DNA from: Flavobacteriaceae bacterium UBA3478 | GTDB taxonomy: Bacteria > Bacteroidota > Bacteroidia > Flavobacteriales > Flavobacteriaceae | Length of the DNA stretch: 7,964 nucleotides | Direction of reading: 5' to 3' | Assembly (NCBI GenBank): GCA_002381155.1 | Contig: DFQX01000037.1 | Coordinates: 475-8,438, forward strand | Translations under genes and position numbers: made by a program | In this document: one piece after another, positions 6,106 through 7,964 of the stretch | How the letters are laid out: each line of letters opens with the position of its first letter | Position numbering within the stretch: the first letter of the stretch is position 1 | Notes under the pieces: generated by a model | Seen by the model: the letters and a program-made list of their open reading frames with translations, nothing else | Told to the model about the DNA's origin: nothing | Database searches by the model: none

Positions 6106-7964
6106 ATGTTAAACAAAGATAACGGCTTAACTCCAATTCGAAAACGACTCTCTCTGGGTGTTAAGATTATATTGGCTTTAGGTCTTTTTCTTTTTGGTTT
6201 GACGATTATTGGATCGCTTACTCCCGTTCAAACCTATGTTGCAAAACGCCTTGTAAAACAACTTACTCAAGAATTTGGATTAGAAGCGAATTTGGGTGGT
6301 GTGCGCGTAAATCCCTTAGAGCTCAATTCCCAATTAACCGATCTTTATTTTGAGGATAATAGAGGAGATACTTTACTCTATATAAGTTCAATTCGTGCAT
6401 CATTACTGTCACTCTCTGATTGGTCGTCGAGTAAAGGAGGTAGTTACAGGGTAGGTGCCTCGGTACTGTATTACCGCATACCTAAAGGTGACTCTATCGC
6501 GACATTGAATCGTTTCCTTGAAGCTTTACCTTCGAATGCCAATCAACAGAAAGATTGGAGTTCAAAACGAATTGAGGCTAGAAATCTTAGTGTTCGATAC
6601 CTCGATGAAAATCGCGGTACAACCCCCGTTAAGGTAGATGTAAATCAATTGGTGGTTGAAGATTTAAAACGTTTCAACGGACTTTTCTCAGGAAAGGTGA
6701 CGACTTCGATCAAGGATGTGCCAATATTAGGTTCTTCAGCCTTATCCGCACGAATCAGACAAGTAGGGGGTAGATGGGAGGCCCTAGATTTAAATCTCCG
6801 AACTTCTAAGGACGAACTGAACTTACCATGGGTAGGTGTCCAGACCAATCCCTTCAATATATCAGCAGAAATGGCTCCTTCTTTCATTAGTCCCGAGCTC
6901 ATGAAAGCAATAATCCCGACCGTGCAAACTGAGAGTTCCATGTATGTTCAAGGCGAGGTTCAGGCAAACTCTGATTATATCAATCTAAACCGTGCCTATG
7001 TGGAACTTGGAGGTTCAAATGCAGAGGTTTCCTTAGATCTATCTACAAGTAATGGAATAGGTATTCGAGAATTAAGTCTTACTAATGCGAAACTAGAGGT
7101 TAAAACTCTGGCTAGGCAACTTGCTCCTAAAAGAACCTCCTTTTTGGATAACCGAGACTTAAGGGAAAGTCAATTTCATGGATTAATTCGATGGTCTTCG
7201 ATTAAAGACTCTATGGAAATTGATGTTGTTGGTCTTTGGGATCAATCAGAAGTAAATCTGCAGTACACGAAAAATATAAAGGACGAGAGGATGGTTGCAG
7301 ACCTTGATAACTACCCCCTTTATTTGATTACACCTGGTGCCAAAGAAACCTTAACAGGACAAGCCGTTCTTCAAAAATCGAGTAACGGGAATTTTTGGAG
7401 TGTAGATGGTTTCATCAATGAGGTATTTTCAAATTCTTATCAGTTACGTGATATCGCGCTAAAAGGAACTCTAAAATCTTCTCTTTTTACTGGACAACTC
7501 AGTAGTCGATACCCAAAAACCTCTTTTGTTTGGGAGGGATATCTGGATTGGTCTTCTGGTTTTCGTTCAAAATCGGTCTTGACCTTAAATGGTTTTGACG
7601 CCTCGGTTTTAAATAGTAGTTATTTAGAGGTTCTTCTTAATGGTCGGATAGAATCAGAGCTATGGGGTACTAAATTTTCAGATATTCAAGGAAGTATTTC
7701 TTCGTCGGGAATCTCAGCAAAGACTCTTAAAGGTCAATCGATTGCTTTAGGTTCTTTTCAATTCGGTGCATCACTCATTAATAATGACACCCACCAAATC
7801 CAGTTTCAATCAACAGACTTGATCAATGGATCTGTTCGAGGGAATTACCATTTGATTGATTGGTCCACTTTAAAAGATTATAGACTTCCTGAAGATCTCG
7901 TTTTAAGGGCAGATATCGATACTGGAGATTCATGGAGTGAACTGTTTAAACAGTCTTTGAGTAT
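6106..7964 (+). CDS. tamB: TamB-like translocation/assembly module protein, N-terminal part
   Basis: The frame is open from ATG 6106 to the window edge, giving 619 codons of a protein that usually exceeds 1,000 residues; the C-terminal DUF490/TamB domain lies outside. TamB-type (AsmA-like) proteins are anchored in the inner membrane and span the periplasm as a long beta groove, linked to outer-membrane protein assembly and lipid transport. Visible here are a basic cytoplasmic tail (RKR at 12-14), one membrane anchor at about 19-38, then TPVQTYVAKRL and the stretch LNSQLTDLYFEDNRGDTLLY, characteristic of Bacteroidota members. The rest is a long run of short beta-strand-like segments without catalytic motifs. 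The start is fixed by a stop at 6082-6084 with no other start codon between, and AAGG lies four bases upstream of ATG. It is divergent from tsaD with no intergenic DNA. Confidence 0.9.
   Translation, partial: MLNKDNGLTPIRKRLSLGVKIILALGLFLFGLTIIGSLTPVQTYVAKRLVKQLTQEFGLEANLGGVRVNPLELNSQLTDLYFEDNRGDTLLYISSIRASLLSLSDWSSSKGGSYRVGASVLYYRIPKGDSIATLNRFLEALPSNANQQKDWSSKRIEARNLSVRYLDENRGTTPVKVDVNQLVVEDLKRFNGLFSGKVTTSIKDVPILGSSALSARIRQVGGRWEALDLNLRTSKDELNLPWVGVQTNPFNISAEMAPSFISPELMKAIIPTVQTESSMYVQGEVQANSDYINLNRAYVELGGSNAEVSLDLSTSNGIGIRELSLTNAKLEVKTLARQLAPKRTSFLDNRDLRESQFHGLIRWSSIKDSMEIDVVGLWDQSEVNLQYTKNIKDERMVADLDNYPLYLITPGAKETLTGQAVLQKSSNGNFWSVDGFINEVFSNSYQLRDIALKGTLKSSLFTGQLSSRYPKTSFVWEGYLDWSSGFRSKSVLTLNGFDASVLNSSYLEVLLNGRIESELWGTKFSDIQGSISSSGISAKTLKGQSIALGSFQFGASLINNDTHQIQFQSTDLINGSVRGNYHLIDWSTLKDYRLPEDLVLRADIDTGDSWSELFKQSLS
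6114..6144 (-). promoter_or_regulatory. Candidate promoter of the tsaD operon, inside tamB
   Basis: On the minus strand TATCTTTG (6121-6114) matches the Bacteroidota -7 consensus TAnnTTTG exactly. About 20 bases upstream there is TTTC (6144-6141) in place of the expected TTTG, so the -33 box is imperfect. The predicted transcript start would fall only a few bases before the tsaD ATG at 6105, implying a very short or absent leader. A chance match is possible; no other good promoter was found for this operon. Confidence 0.4.

Noticed and set aside
6645..6941. Minus-strand 98-codon open frame
   Set aside because: Antisense to the uninterrupted tamB frame, with no supporting features.
1..7964. 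CRISPR array, insertion sequence, integrase or riboswitch
   Set aside because: No regularly spaced repeats, transposase or integrase motifs, or recognisable riboswitch core were seen in the window.

Overview
The window most likely comes from a member of the Bacteroidota, probably a Flavobacteriia-like lineage. The evidence is a PG_1098-type THUMP-like methyltransferase, a Bacteroidota-style TamB protein head-to-head with tsaD, and a textbook Bacteroidota promoter (TTG, 20 bases, TACTTTTG) in front of a tRNA. This is inferred from gene content and promoter style; no taxonomic marker such as 16S rRNA is present.

The layout has three parts. (1) Positions 1 to about 1668 are AT-rich and look accessory. 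They hold an orphan terminator reading leftward (about 97-122), a plus-strand gene for an unrecognised protein with about five membrane segments (243-1034) followed by its own terminator, and a leftward fragment resembling the N-terminus of a PLD-domain helicase/nuclease of the kind found in defence islands (1117-1461), apparently cut off after about 114 codons. This segment lies against the 3' end of a tRNA gene, a classic integration target. (2) Positions 1669-1787 hold tRNA-Arg(UCU) on the minus strand, with its promoter upstream and a symmetrical terminator downstream. (3) Positions 1796-6105 are a tightly packed minus-strand operon, tsaD, rsmE, an AI-2E family permease, a THUMP-like RNA methyltransferase candidate and a small two-helix membrane protein. 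Its junctions are a 4-base overlap, a 3-base gap, a 4-base overlap and a 14-base overlap. From 6106 to the window end, tamB runs rightward, and its start codon directly abuts that of tsaD.

Functionally, the operon groups RNA modification genes: TsaD for t6A37 in tRNAs reading ANN codons, RsmE for m3U1498 of 16S rRNA, and a third, uncharacterised methyltransferase. Two membrane proteins share the operon. The adjacent tRNA-Arg(UCU) has U36 and A37, so it is itself an expected t6A substrate. TamB belongs to outer-membrane/envelope biogenesis. I found no complete new multi-gene system. The best leads are the island at the tRNA with its unknown membrane protein and defence-like remnant, and the uncharacterised methyltransferase in the modification operon.
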